Source of the DNA: Acanthochromis polyacanthus
Taxonomy: Eukaryota > Chordata > Actinopteri > Pomacentridae
NCBI RefSeq assembly: GCF_021347895.1
Contig: NC_067116.1
Span: 31,197,639-31,261,638, forward strand
DNA length: 64,000 bases
Reading direction: 5' to 3'
The notes under the pieces: generated by a model
Seen by the model: the letters and a program-made list of their open reading frames with translations, nothing else
The model's database searches: none
Told to the model about the DNA's origin: nothing
In this document: piece after piece, positions 14,201 to 27,110 of the stretch
Position numbering within the stretch: the stretch's first letter is position 1
How the letters are laid out: each line of letters begins with the position of its first letter
Made by a program: the position numbers and the translations under genes

Positions 14201-15929
14201 CACACTCATACTGTAAAACAAATAGACATATCTAGATAAGTGGCACAAACAATTGTACACGAGCAGGGGAAATTTGGTTCAAATTGCCTGTTACAAACTA
14301 TCGCAAAGTAGAACTATAACACTGAATTACTGTTAAATTAATTGGCAACTATTTTGATGAGCGCTTAATCACTTTTAGCAATTTTTTCTGAAAATAAATT
14401 TCAGATCCTCGAGTCTTGAATTTGAATATGTTGTGATTTTTTTCACTCCTAAGTGGCAGTAAACCGAATGTTTAGGAAACACTAGGAGAAAGTTTTCACT
14501 ATTTTCTGACATTTTACAGACCAAACAACTGATCGATTCATCACAAAAATAATTAACTTCTGCATAAGTTCAGTCCAATTGCAAAATGTATGAATGCCTG
14601 TTTTATTCATTTAAAGGTGGATATGTTGTGTAGATTTAGCTAACGACAGTCACCTGTCTGCAATAATAGCTACATATCTTAAAGAGCCCATATTTTTCTT
14701 TTTATGTTTGCTTACCGTTATTGTTAGACTTGCATTTCCTCGCGCTGCAGCACTCTCCCCAAAAATCGAATTAGAAGCCTGTTAATGTGCAGAATCGGGG
14801 CTTTTATCTTAAAGCCGTCATATCTTCCGGCTGCATTGCATTCTGAGCTACTGACACTGATCGTGGTTGAGTAATTGGTCTCTGTGTCTCGTCTGTGATG
14901 CTATATTTGAATGAATGAGATGAATTTTATTTGTCATCCTCAGCTCTTGGCTCATTCCTCATGGGATTACAAAACATCAGACTACACAGTTTACCTTGTG
15001 TTAAAAAAAAAAAAAAGCAGCTTCCAGTTGTGCTTTTTATGTATGAGTCACAGATCGAAATGGCTGCGCCACCAACAAAAATATCAATAATTATTATTAT
15101 AAAGTGATTCTAATAATAATGTGTTTTGATTCCAGGTTTTCCCCCTGTAGTTCCAACACTGAAGGCCTGTTTTTGAAACAATCATTTTAGTCATTGTGAG
15201 TCACTGATATCCAACAGTTTGTTTTATATTTTATCTGATGAAGGAAAAGATCCAGAAACATTTCCAATACAAAGGACAATAAAAAACATAATGAGAGTAC
15301 TCATTTCCTACTTCCTGCAGCTCGGACAAATATTCAATTTCTTCTCTCACAGCAGGAGTCTTCTCAAAATCAATGTTAAACATCGGTATAACAGCTCTTG
15401 TTAGTACAGAGCAAAAATAATTTTTCTGTGTTAGACCAAATTTTTTGTCAAATAATTTCACAATAAAATGGATTTGGTTTACTTTTGATCTGTGCTCACT
15501 GATGTCACAACACCTTTCCTTACTGTTTTTATATTGGCACACCCTTTCCCACATATGAAATGGTTTCTTTTGTATTTACACAAATGCTATCTAAGGATTT
15601 TCATTATTTATCCCATATAGGTATTGTTTGATATGTCTGTTATTCTCTTCATTAAATAATCTGATCTATAGCCATACATCAAAGTGATCCATCTTTACAG
15701 CTCCCACTATTTTGAGGAAATATCAGGGCAGCTTGGGTATAACATCCCAGGGTAACTTTCAGTGCTCCAAACCTTATAGCCCAAACAGTAAATATTTGGA
15801 CAGTTACTCATTTTCAGCATCCAGGTTCAGTTTTTCAGCACATTCAGTATAATATTTAATAATGGATCCTTCATAAAAGTGCAACAACTCAGCATTATTT
15901 TGAGCAAGATTATAATAACTCCTAACCCT
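11216..15929. other. intronic sequence, nothing recognised
   Basis: This is a long AT-rich stretch. An A-run lies near 15003-15016, after GTGTT, and could be a retroposon tail, but no body could be identified. Short open frames carry no recognisable domain. Confidence 0.45.
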
Positions 15930-16537
15930 AAAATCTGCTGACAGATTTGAAAGGCATGGTATCTTTTAGAAACAGTCATTAAAATTACGGCATTTATCAG
16001 AGGCAGAAACAGTATAAACAGAAAAAAAACTGTCACATTTTTAACTTCCTGTCAGTCCTTGAACTACTTGTGTGAACTTAAGATTGTGATATTTTATCCA
16101 AATTCAAACTTTATCTGCATCTCATTGAAAAGTGCCAAGAGATATTTGTAATGAACAGAGTCCAATAAAAAGAAAAAAACAAAAATAAAGAAAATTTGTT
16201 TTTCAATGCAAACATATAGCCATTAGTGACACAGCTGCAACTGACATCTGTCAACTGAACTAGGCTGAACTGTAGGCTGTGTTTAAATGGAGCAAATAGA
16301 AGAGACACGGATGCAGCACTGGAAAAAATGCTCCTCTCAAAACAAGAAAAAAAGACTTATTTCAAGGAAGTTTCACCTTGAAATAAGTGAAAAAAATCTG
16401 CCAATAGAACAGGTGAAAAATGTCTCGGTAAGATTTCTTGAAATAAGATGTGACATTTAGAACACTGAGATCTTAAAATTAGCTGGGAAATTTTTTAAGC
16501 TCTATTTTACCAGGATTGTCAAGCTTAGGTGTCTTAA

Positions 16538-17045
16538 CCCTCCTGTTGTCCTCATTTACAGCACCAGAAAATATTGTTGCCTTTTCAGGAAAAAAAAATC
16601 AAAAAATTCCCTAAATTTATAAAAATTTGAAAAATCTTCAGGAAGAAAATTCCTTAAAAGTTTTCCTTAAAATCTTTATTTAAAAAAAATTAATTTGGAA
16701 AGAAATAAAAAATTAAAAATTAAAATTGTAAAAAAATAAGTAAAAAAATCTTTCAAAAATCTTAAAAATATCTAAAGTGATTACATATCAGTAAAACTTC
16801 TCATATTTTCTTTAAGAACATTCAGGACCAAAATTAACCGATTTCTAAAAAAAAATTGGTTAATTTTTTCCCTGAATGTTCTTAAAGAAACTTTTTTTAG
16901 CATTTCTTTTTTTTCCATCAAAAAATGTCCAAAAAAATTTCCCCCAAAATTTTGAAAATGTGGAAGTTTTCACTGTCAAAATATTTTTTTTCCACATTTT
17001 CAAATTTTAAAATGGGTCAATTTGACCCAAAGGACGACACGAGGG
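16538..17045 (+). mobile_element. piggyBac-like MITE flanked by TTAA
   Basis: The 508 bp element begins CCCTCCTGTTGTCCT and ends AGGACGACACGAGGG. The reverse complement of the end, CCCTCGTGTCGTCCT, matches the start at 13 of 15 positions. TTAA lies directly outside both ends (16534-16537 and 17046-17049), the target-site duplication of piggyBac-type transposition; Kolobok elements also use TTAA, so the class is inferred. The interior is extremely A/T-rich, has no ORF, and holds a perfect 20 bp inverted repeat. It needs a transposase supplied in trans. Confidence 0.7.
16807..16890. repeat. perfect 20 bp inverted repeat (hairpin)
   Basis: The arm TTTCTTTAAGAACATTCAGG at 16807-16826 is exactly reverse-complementary to 16871-16890. 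A second pair, TTAACC and GGTTAA, lies inside it at 16834-16839 and 16858-16863. It sits near the middle of the piggyBac-like MITE and would form a long stem in single-stranded DNA or RNA. Confidence 0.85.
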
Positions 17046-17529
17046 TTAAAACAAGATTGTCTTAAAACAACTCCCTCCATATGCTGAAATGTCTCTTGTT
17101 AAGTGAATTTATCTTGTGATTTAAGATAAATAAGTGGGATGAGACATTTTGACTAAAAATAAGACAAACAGACTTGGTAAGAGTTTGAGTTTGTGCAGTG
17201 AGACACATGAAAAATGTTTTGCCAATGTTAGTAACACCCTTCGCTATTCGGAACAATGTTGCACATGCTGATTCCATGTCTTTTCAAATTTTGTAAACAT
17301 AAAAAATATTTAAGAAATTCAACTTTAGTTTTATTTTTAATGATTCATGCATTGTAACGTCAAAAACACTGCAATAAATATTCTTTTGACTTCTTTCTAC
17401 TTCTAGACATGATTGTTCTGTTTCCAGAGAGGTTCAGGAATTTATATACAGTGAAACTTGAGCTCGTATTTAGTACAAATGTGACAGGAGCATAAAATGC
17501 CCAGAAACTCCCTGGAGTTCAGAGGGTTA

Positions 17530-19234
17530 AGACTGATCTTATTTAATGTTGTGTGGAAAATCCCTCGCAGTCGGTAAACGGCTGAAATTGTGGCCCCCCA
17601 GACATCAGCAGACGCTTTGTATCTTTATGGTGAAGTTCTCCTTGGCCTCCACTGTGTGCCAGCTCCATTACCCATGCGTGCCCAGGCCATAACATTAGTG
17701 TTTCAGTGTCTACGTGCTTCTTAAGAACTACTTCAAAAGACTTCTAGCCTACATGGCAAATCTCAATCACCTCTATGTAAGGTGTGAGTTCTTTGTTAAT
17801 GAACTAACTCTAAAGTGGCACGTAACTAATTACTCATGAATCCGGACGCAAACTTGCTCCAAATAAACTGAGACATGTTAATTTAATGAACAGTCCATCA
17901 TTTTATTTCAGCTCAACCGACAGGAAAAACCACAGAAAATGCATTGCAGCCCAAATATTTATGTTCTATGGCCAGTTGCACCAGCTGGAAGTTACACTCA
18001 GACACATAACGAAGATGGACATTTTAAACCCTACACAGATTCACCACCTATGGTGCCATCTAGCCGTAGTGCTACATCAGAGACAAAATCTTTGTCAGAG
18101 GTTGGTCTGCTGTGAATGGCCTTTGCTGGTTTCCATTGTGAAAGTGAGATCATTAAAACAATGAAGCGTCTAGTATACAGGCTACAGATAGTGGGTTTTC
18201 AGGCATGGAAGAGTAATGAGACTCACGCCTCTGGATACATTTGGAGATAGACAACTTGTTGAGAGATATTGTTCCAGTATAGAGCTGAATTGTTTGAGTT
18301 AATTGGCGTTTTCCCTGAAGCTGCCGCAAGTAACAGCTAGAAATGGAGTGCCGTCCCCAGCGCCACAGCTTCTCATTCTCTCAGAGTTTGATGGTGAAAG
18401 TAAGCAGAAGTATAACATATGGCACAAGGACAAGTTTTTTGCCCCTTCAAAATCAGGTTCACCAGTATGTTTGTCTGCCCGCCTAGCAAAAAGCCACACA
18501 CGCCGAATGTTTGGAATTGCTGTACGGTGACATTTTAATACTTTGCTTTTGAGAGTTTCAATTTTTTCTTTACTTCATCCACTATCCAGCTTCGTAATCT
18601 ACCCTCTGGGTCATTTGCCAGAAATCTTGTTTTTCTTCTCAGTTATGGCAATCCATGTATTTACTCTTAAAGTTATATTTTTTGTTCTAGTCTGAGTACT
18701 TAAATTTCTGCTTCTTATCTCTGCGGTAAATGTGTATCTTTCTGTTGGCACCAGTAAATATAAATCTGCAGACATGAATGGAGTGGGAACGATTTCATCT
18801 CTACACTTGACAAAATATTTTGTAGTTTTTGTTTTAGATGCTACAACAGGTATCAATCTTTATCACAAACGTGAATGCTGCAAAGCCAATATTTGGCTTA
18901 TACCCCCTCTTTTTTGACATCCAGCTGGTCCAACCAGCCCCAGGACCGTACTGAAGAACACTAAGCAAAACCCAGACATGCAGAGCAGCTGCTTTACAAG
19001 TTCTACGTGAAATGGTAATTTTCTCTTCTTAAAGAGGTTCTAAAATGCCTGTTAAGCTTGAATAAGTACGCTGTGAAGTGCTTTTGCTCATCCTTTGAGA
19101 GGTTCAGAGGTCCAGCTAGTTCTGTCGTCTCATCCAGAGGGGTTAGCTATTAGCTGTGTGGTGTTAATGTGCTATAGAGCTCTCTAATAGTCTCACCATC
19201 TATATAATCTTTGCACCTCAGTATGTTGTTATAT
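17530..19234. other. intronic sequence, nothing recognised
   Basis: No exon, RNA gene or nameable repeat is visible. The open frames at 17886-18164 and 18303-18530 show no domain. Confidence 0.45.
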
Positions 19235-19782
19235 GTGTGAATTGTGAGCAAAAAAAAAAGAAAAAAACATGAAAACATGACATTGTGATATTTATTTTTT
19301 TTCTGCAATATACATAGTGAAATGAAGAAAATGGAGAGATTTTCACTAGATGACTTGAATAACTTTGTGTTGAAAAACTAATCATCCCAGAACAATTAGT
19401 GTGATTTTGTAGGGGAGCACATCTGCATCAGAAAATAGTATTTTTTGAAAAGTTGAAAAAAATTGAAAAACTGACAAAATAGGTTTTTTTTTTTTGTGGT
19501 TTTAATGACATTCAGATGTGGCATTTTACTATACCCTTTGTGGTGCTGATTTAAATGATGAAGCAATTCAGTGGAGCCTACAAGTCAACTAACTCAGCTT
19601 CTGTGAATACAGTTTTAAAACACTCAAGTATATTCAAGAACCCTTCAGTCAGAGTAAATTATGCTGTATCAGACAGATTTTTTCCTCTCAATTAGTCATG
19701 GGAAATGAGAACTGTACAATCCTTCTTTTTGTATCAAGGAGCAAAAACTATTGTACTATGAAAATACATTATGCAGCCCTTG
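19235..19782 (+). mobile_element. hAT relic, copy A of a three-copy family
   Basis: The left part has GACATTGTGATATTTATTTT and TTCTGCAATATACATAG. The middle has GTGGTGCTGATTTAAATGA and CAGAGTAAATTATGCT. The right edge is ATTATGCAGCCCTTG. The same ordered blocks occur at 60186-60860 and partly at 41690-42090. The terminal motif TGCAGCCCT is the outer end of a fish hAT family whose ends read CAGGGCTGCACAATA. No transposase frame survives here. Boundaries are approximate. Confidence 0.5.
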
Positions 19783-21429
19783 TTTTGACTGAGATTAAGA
19801 TTGAACTGAATCTTTGCTGTCATAAAAAAACATTTTGCTGTCTGTCAGATTCAGCAAAGACAACTTTTCAACAAAGATGAAAAAGATGATACAGAGCATC
19901 TCTGACCTTTACCTTTTAGTGGAAACTCATCTTCGACTGACTGAACTTTGCCCAGTTCCACTAAAAATGACGACAATGCAAAGTTATGTCATGGTGTGGT
20001 GCATTCATGATGGTCTATCTCTATACATGAGAGTTCATGTTCTACTTTTTCTCTCTTGCCCTTCATAAAATGTGTGTATTTGAAGACTATATGCCAGAGG
20101 TCAAATGGACACATTTCTGAGAGAATCATTCCAAGAAACAGCTGCAAGCACAGGGTCAGAGAAGAATGCAAGTGAGAGACAACTCTGCTGCTTGTGAAGT
20201 GAGGCGAGGGCACCAACATGTTTTATATTTAGAGTGTTAAACCTCAGGGTCAGCCAGAAGCAGCCATGGGAAATAAATAGCTTAATAATGGTATGATCCA
20301 CTCACTTCTCCTCCACCCACCCTCTCTGCCTCCTTGAAACCTCTGATAAAACCCTCTGCTGGCTTGCAAACTTATTTTTGCATAGTGTTATTAAAGGGCA
20401 GTATTTCCCTGCTGTACGTTGACCATCCTCAGGACCCTACAGTAACCTGTTGTACAATTTGTATGACTGGATTTCCATGGAAATGTTCTCGGGGAGCAGC
20501 TCTTGGCTCCAACTGCACAAATGGGTTTTGAATCACGTTGAACTTTAAAGAGCACACTTATCAGTTGCCAAAAGTTACTGTGAAAATGTCTTGCCTTGCC
20601 TGCAAAATGCTCGTCATGGCTCCCTGCTGGGGAAATAGGATTTAACCCCTGCCTGAAACATTCACACCCCTCGCTGCAGCCTGCCGTTCTGAAAATGTTG
20701 CAGTCACGGTACTGTAAGTGTGGAATACTGATTGATGGTACGGACTCCTCAGTGCTGCTGTTTCATTAGCGGACACACACAGTAGCAGCTGTGGCTCATA
20801 GGAGGACAGCGCAGTGCATACATCACATTATTTGAAGTGTACTGTACACGTGTGAATAGGACCTTGTAGATAAATCACAGAAAATGTCATCTGAAAACAG
20901 TCTCATTTAGATTCATATGGTTTTAGAGCAAAGTTGCACCGCTGCTGTCAGACATCCAGAGTAGTGATAGTTTCCCTTCACATTTGATGTTCATTTGTCA
21001 AAGTTTTTTTTTCCTGCTGTGAAGCTGCAGTGCAAGATTTTTACATAATTTAATGTCTTTTACATTCAGTGCTGATTAACATTTTCAGCTCCAGTTAAAA
21101 GTGTCTGCATTTCATGGTAGGCCTGTGTTTTAGACTTAATGTCTGTGCCGACTTTCCCATTGTCATGCACCTGTTAAAAGGCGCAATGATTGGTTCTCTG
21201 GGCTGAAGAGAAAGAGATGGAATAGGCTACAGTAGCTGGAATTATGGTGGAAAACCAAGGAAGCATCCAAGAAAAGTTTCTGATTATCAAGAAATAGTAG
21301 TAAGAAAGAAGAGACAGTGTGAATGATGATGTCAACACACGTCAGTACCACATCAGGATAACCCTCCGGACCCCAAAACCCGTCGGCGGATATGAGGGGC
21401 TTGTTTTCTTTCAAAAATAATCAGAATGA
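19783..21429. other. intronic sequence, nothing recognised
   Basis: No exon or repeat is supported. The small open frames at 19989-20301 (minus) and 20334-20531 (plus) have no recognisable product. Confidence 0.45.
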
Positions 21430-22083
21430 CATCATTTATCCCAGCTGGAAACTGCAAAAACAGAATGAAGAATCAGGTTGTCAACATTTTGACGGTTCTT
21501 GACTGATCACGTGTGATGTGGTTTTGTCAGAACAAGCAGCAAATCTAGGCTACAAATTTTGTCAAAATCAATTCCTTACCCTTTTCTCATTAAAAAATTC
21601 ACCAAAAATAAACTGTTTGTACCAGATCCTGTGAAAAAACAAAAAGGTCTTGCACATCTCAGCACCACTAACAAGCAACGACTGACTCCACTCAACACAA
21701 ATAAATGCAGCGTGGCTCAGAAACGGTATGTAGAGGAGCAAGTTGTCAATTTGTTTTTGGAAGATGCATTCAGCATGGTGAAATAACTTTCTTGAATGAA
21801 TGGGCAGAGTAGCAAGAAAAATTGTAGTTAGTAGGTTTTTTTCTCCATGTTTTTGTAAAACAAATAATCAGAGAAACTCAACTTTTATTCTTTTTTTGAT
21901 TTATAGCATTAAATCTGCCATTCTGCACAGATGACATTTGACTTCTCTCTACATCTAGCCATGGTTGTGCTGTTTCCATAGAGATGCAGGACTTTATATT
22001 GCAGTGACACATAAGCCTGCCATGACTACAAGAATGACAGGATTAAAAACACACCCAGAGACTGCTTAGGATTCAGAGGGTTA
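21430..22083 (+). repeat. copy 3 of the CAGAGGGTTAA repeat
   Basis: It shares TTCTCATTAAAAAATTCACC and AGATCCTGTGAAAAAACAAA with the copies at 3.2 and 57.1 kb. It then has TGCTGTTTCCATAGAGATGC, AGGACTTTATATTGCAGTGA and a terminal GATTCAGAGGGTTAA. The 75-codon frame at 21559-21786 is inside the repeat and is not conserved in the other copies. The left boundary is approximate. Confidence 0.5.
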
Positions 22084-23149
22084 AAGAGGGAGGGTCAAGT
22101 TGTTCAAACCAGCAACTCTCCAGCCTCAATCTCCAACCTAAAAATGTTTGTGTCAGTCTAGAACGCCGACTGAATCAAATTGCCTGCTTATTTCTAAGTG
22201 CGGGTGGCCAATCGTAATATGTTTATCATTGGGTGTTGAATGGAAAGGAGCCGTGAGCCACAAACCACACAAGAAGTAGTGAGACAGGCAGCAGGCTAAT
22301 GTTTGGCTTCTGCTGCGTTTCAAAGTTACACCAGAGAAACAAACTCTCATTGGAAGAGACGTGCTGACAGAGGGCAATCTTAGGACAGCAGGGGGGGAAC
22401 TGCTGGATGGCAATACTTTGATGCCTTCCAGCACCAACACTTGAGGTATCATCTACCTGTCTCAGCCTGCATCCACACCATATCCAGCTTTATGGTTCTT
22501 CCTGTGGGAACCAAGGAGTGGCCTCCGAGGTGAGGAGCCCCAACAGGGAATATTTAATTATCAGTCTAACCGCTGCACATTCACATCAGTCTGTCTGCAG
22601 TGAGATCAGGCCTTTGTGAGTTTTACCGTATTTACTTTGAGCTCCAGGAGTGGAGGCACTGAGACTGAGTAGTGTTATAAATAACGTCACAGTTGACTCA
22701 CTCGTTCCAATTATCTTTTTGGAGCAGCAATTACTGCCAAAATTAAATGTGACTCGATGATATTATCTTAAGAGAAATGCAGTTTATCATCAGTGTCATC
22801 AAAATTTCCTGAAATTATTTTCCTAACACAGTTTGACTAATTAATTTGACAAGATGAGTAAATGATGGAGACACCTGCAGACTGTACGTGTTTTTCTATA
22901 GTGTGATCTGGGTTCATTAGTGATGCTGAGCCGTGCAGAGAATAGCTGGATGCAGCATGAGGTTTGAAAGTGTGCTGGTCACTGTCACTCGCAGCTCAGT
23001 TCGGCTCATGGTAGTCAGACTGTGTTATTCCTCTTTACAATATTTAAAACAGGTCTAGGCATCAGTTATACACAGCTATGACCCTGTCTGTTTTATTTAT
23101 GAACAGCAGCACAACAGCACTCCACTAACTCATTGGTAAATGCACAATA
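22084..23149. other. intronic sequence, nothing recognised
   Basis: I see no exon, RNA gene or repeat that I can name in this stretch. Confidence 0.45.
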
Positions 23150-23450
23150 TTTCAGCACCTTGGAATTATCAGGTTGTATTTGACATTTTTGTGAAATATC
23201 AAGTATGGTTTATTTTCCTCTCGTTCTCTCCTGTCGTCTCCTCTCTGCTCTGTGTAAACACAGCCAGCATTCAGCTGACTAGTCTCTGAATTTTTTCCAT
23301 TGAGTGTTGGTTCACAGCTGAGTGACTCATGGCTTTTCAGTGGCGCCGAGGAGCATAGAATTTCTAATTTTTCGTAAATTCTGATGCAAACTGTGTATAT
23401 TTGGTGAAACTTACATGAGACATTTATGAAGCTATTTGTGTGAAATATCA
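23150..23450 (-). repeat. partial copy of the CAGAGGGTTAA repeat, reverse orientation
   Basis: On the minus strand the sequence reads AAAATTCAGAGACTAGTCAG, CTGAATGCTGGCTGTGTT and ACACAGAGCAG. This parallels 57366-57405 (AAAATTCAGAGACTTGTCAG, GTGAACTGCAGGTTGTGTT, ACACAGAAC). Only the central part of the family is present. The 99-codon minus-strand frame here is therefore repeat-derived. Confidence 0.4.
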
Positions 23451-26400
23451 ATTCAATTTTTTAAGCTTCAATTTGGATATTTTTTTCCCCAGCAGGAATG
23501 TGTTCTCAAAGAAATAGTCCAGTTTCTGCTTTTTCTTTCTTTTTTTCAGAAATCGTGTGTCAGCAGGTGTTGGAGTTCAAAGGGTTTAACTGGCGAGTTA
23601 CATCAAAATTCTACCTTGTATAGCTGGCATTAATGGAGGAATTACTGATAGAGGCCAAAACCTTGTCAGGCTGTAGACATGTTTATTTTTGCTGTAAACT
23701 TTGACATTGTAACATTGGGATCGATGGGGATTGACTGACTTTTAAAAGCAGCCTCAACTGACCATTTGTTGAACTGCAGTTTTTAACACTTTCACATTGG
23801 CTTCATTTTATTCAGACCTGAAAGCTTACTGCCCAACCCTAACTCATGCCTAAACTTAACTCTAACAAAAATTCACATAAATCCTCTCTCCCGTCATCTA
23901 AAACTCCATCTGAACCTTGATGCACACCCACTCTGAATAGCTGATCTCATTTAATTATCATTCAGTGTCTGTTGTCAGACAACAGATGAGTGTAAACAGT
24001 GATTTGATGTTAAATGTTAACCAGACAAACTGTACTGTCTGTGTTGTGCTAAAATCCTGGTTAAAACTATATTACAGACAGGAAATTGTCTGATGAATAC
24101 ATTTTTGTGTGATCACAGATGGAGTTAGAGATAGCAGAAAGCTGCCTCTGGACCTTGTCTGAGCAGGCATACAACACTGTTAAGATATTAATCCCATCCG
24201 GAGCTTAACTTTCGGTGTACACGGTGAATGATTACACTTTGTGCAAGGCTCACAGTAATCCACTAGTACACTGTGGTTGTCCCTTTGGCTTCAGGACTTT
24301 TTCACTGCTGAGCAGTCAAATTGTTCCTCAGAGCCCTTAGAGGTGTTTTGGTTCCTATAAATTTGTATTATTAGTTCTTTTTTAATTCGTCTTTAACGCC
24401 TGAGGTTATTCCTTTAAAATTGCAGCTGAAAAAAACACCCACATTCAATCAATATTTTTCTTGCCATTAGAGTCCAGAAGTATTGAAAGTTCCGTACAGT
24501 AATGCTTTGTTCTTCAGCTTCTGTGCTTCACCAAACTAAGTTTGAAATAAAATGATAGTTTACGTCATTAAAGTCTTAACTTTAATTTGAGTAGTCAAAT
24601 ATAAAAAAGAACTGAGCTATGTGAGCTGTATAAACCACAACCAAATCGCTATATTTCTTGCATTTGTTCATAATAAATATTTCTAATCAGGCAGTGTTAC
24701 TACCTGAATGCTAATAGCATCACATGATTGATGGTTTATTCGACCAGTGTCTTTTTCCATGAAAATTTGAACAACTGAGAAGCAAAAAGAAATTATATAA
24801 ATTCCAAGCCAAAAATACAAAATACAGGCAATGGCTGGGATTTTAATTGCAAATCATATTTATTTGCACTTCAAATTAGCTCTTTGACATGTTCTGAAAA
24901 TGCAGTAATTTAGAAATTGCACTTTGTCTTGGAGCTTTTGCAATCTTACACTTTTGTTTTTACAAATAGACAGATTGTCTACATTACAAACTGGGATTGA
25001 ACTTAAAAGATTTGGACATTTACCAGGAACTAAAGGGATTGTGGTGCATTATGGAAATGTGTGATAATGTTTTCAAAGTGTGAGCCATCAGCCCCTGCTG
25101 CTTTGACTTTGACCTTTGGTTTTTAAATGTGTATCTAGTAAGTTACTTAAAGAGCCCCATGTTGTGCTCTTTGTGGTTCTGCTTTTACTTGTAACTGCTT
25201 TCAGGTACAGATAAAAGGTCTGCAGACTTGCAAAGCTCCAAGTCCCACCAAAGGGAGTTAGCTTCTCTAACTGAGAACACAGCTCCTTACCTGCCCGAAA
25301 TACCTTGTTGAAAGTCCCGGTCTTTCTTTCATTACTTATTTATGTCACCATGTAACACATTTGCATGAGTGGATAGTTTGGCATGCCTAAATAGCAAAGA
25401 ATAAGCAGCTGCTTCAGTCTGGTATTATTTCAACACTATAGCAGCTTCTATTCGGGCATTTATACATATAGCAAGCCATTTTAACACATTAAAGCTAGAT
25501 GAGATATGTACTCAAGATATCTGTAATTCAGCTCTCCCTAGTCAAAAACAACTTTTTAAATATCAACATTTTTCTTGTTCCAGGACAAATGACATCATTA
25601 CAGGCAGTGACAGTTCACTTTACAAATATCTGCAGCTAAACTATGACTAGTTCTAATTCCAGTTTAAGAAATCAGAATTCTGTTTAGGCCCTTAAGTGTG
25701 TCATGAGAAAAAAAATTACAATGCACTATAAATTTCGACCACAAATCTCAAATGCACAAAGCCCTCATTCTCCACAAACTCCTTGCTGATGAGTTCTTTC
25801 TATTTCCTGGCATTTTCTGACAATCTTATCCACCGGAGCAGCCGCCATTACTTCTGCTACCACTGTTCAGATGCTGACAGAGGGCGAGAAGAGGTGCTGC
25901 AGGGATGTACGGAATTAGAATAATAATACGATTTTGAGCATTAAAATGTTTAAACACATTCTGGTTGATAGAAATTATGATCTCGGAGAAGTGGAGAATA
26001 TATACGCTGGCGTATTGATAAGCAGCTTTTATTAGTTCCTCGCTACATTCCTCAGTGTGTTACCTCCATCAGCTGTTAATTACTGTTGAAACTGTGTAAT
26101 ATTGAGGATTTCTTTCAAGCGAAAGACTTGCAAGAATGCGAACTGAGTCTCTCTGAGATATTGCTGCTTTCAAATGGAACTTTAAATCGTGACATGGAGA
26201 GTCTCATTCAGGTGGTAACATCAGACATAAGTTGTTGGAGCATTTTTTTTTGACAAAAGCAACATGATGCTGCTGTGGACATCTAGAAGCTATATAGCAA
26301 GCGGATAATGTAGGAGATGCAAAGGCGTAATGAAAAGCTGTTGGAAAAAACATTTTCTCTTCAGGACTAAAATTCCAATTTATCAACTTAGCATCCACTA

Positions 26401-27035
26401 AAATATACTTTCATGGCATCCATCATTTCTTAAAACATCAGCAGACATGGCTGAACTTGTAAACTTTCAGCTTTTAGAACTTTTCCACTTACAGGGTTGT
26501 GAACAGCACAAGTGAGGCAGTTTTATAGAAGCTCTTCTTGTGAATTCGAGCACATTCAAAGGCAGCATTTGTGCCTCCTAGAGCACCAGGTACAAACAAA
26601 ACAATGGCCCGCTCATCAAAACGTTGCATCATAGCTCCACCAGTGGTCAAACGCCCCACATGGGTAACTTTAACATATGCGTGACATGATTTACCTTTGA
26701 GCAGCACCATCTATTATTCATGCGCACCGCTTAGTTCAGATTTTTATTTTGACAATGTTCGATATTATGGCCCGATGTGTATTCATGGATTCAAAGCAGA
26801 TTTTTTTCAAGGTTTCCGTTCGTCCGTTCACATCCGCCTGCTCCCTGCCACTATTAATAAGAGTGACAGGTGGTGCTTATTATCAGGAAAATGACGGAGC
26901 TGAGCTGTTTGAGTAGGTGTGGCTACAGGCATGAAACAGCTTTTGGAAGATCATGTTGTTATTGCAAGAATTACAGCAGCTGTAAAATCCCTATAACCTG
27001 CCTGCAGCTGTTTCTCTGCCAGGGCTCTTCATCTG
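23451..27035. other. intronic sequence, nothing recognised
   Basis: A phrase near 23570 (GGAGTTCAAAGGGTTTAAC) resembles the end of the CAGAGGGTTAA family but is not anchored by other blocks. Otherwise no exon or repeat is supported before the splice acceptor at 27110. Confidence 0.4.
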
Positions 27036-27110
27036 ATTCTGGTTATCCTCTCTTACCTGCTCTTCCTCTCTGCCTGCCCTCATCTTTCTCCCTCTGTCTC
27101 TCTCCCTTAG
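27036..27110 (+). promoter_or_regulatory. polypyrimidine tract and 3' splice site of the first Ig1 exon
   Basis: About 70 bases of nearly unbroken C/T, ending CTCTCTCCCTTAG at 27110, precede the exon. The AG is at 27109-27110. This is a strong acceptor by sequence and supports the exon start. Confidence 0.9.

Larger units (their letters stand above)
16317..17200 (+). mobile_element. hAT-like MITE inserted in the repeat
   Basis: The termini are related inverted sequences: CACTGGAAAAAATG on the left, and CACTGCACAAACTC as the reverse complement of the right end. The interior has paired subterminal motifs, such as ACTTATTTCAAGGAAG on the left and AAGTGAATTTATCTTGTGATT on the right. This resembles a widespread vertebrate hAT MITE whose end reads TCTTACCAAGTCTGTTTGTC on its own strand. 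Both flanks begin with AGACAC (16303 and 17201), a possible eroded 8 bp target duplication, but the exact left edge is ambiguous. It is non-coding and itself hosts the element at 16538-17045. Confidence 0.5.
15930..17529 (+). repeat. copy 2 of the CAGAGGGTTAA repeat, split by inserted elements
   Basis: The left part (about 15930-16316) shares TTTGAAAGGCATGGTATCTT and CTGTCAGTCCTTGAAC with the copy at 57.1 kb, and ATTGTGATATT...ATCTCATTGAAAA with the copy at 3.2 kb. The right part (17201-17529) resumes the same order and ends GGAGTTCAGAGGGTTAA. Between them sits an insertion of about 884 bp at 16317-17200. Taking that out leaves about 716 bp of host repeat. No ORF is conserved among the copies. 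Confidence 0.55.
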
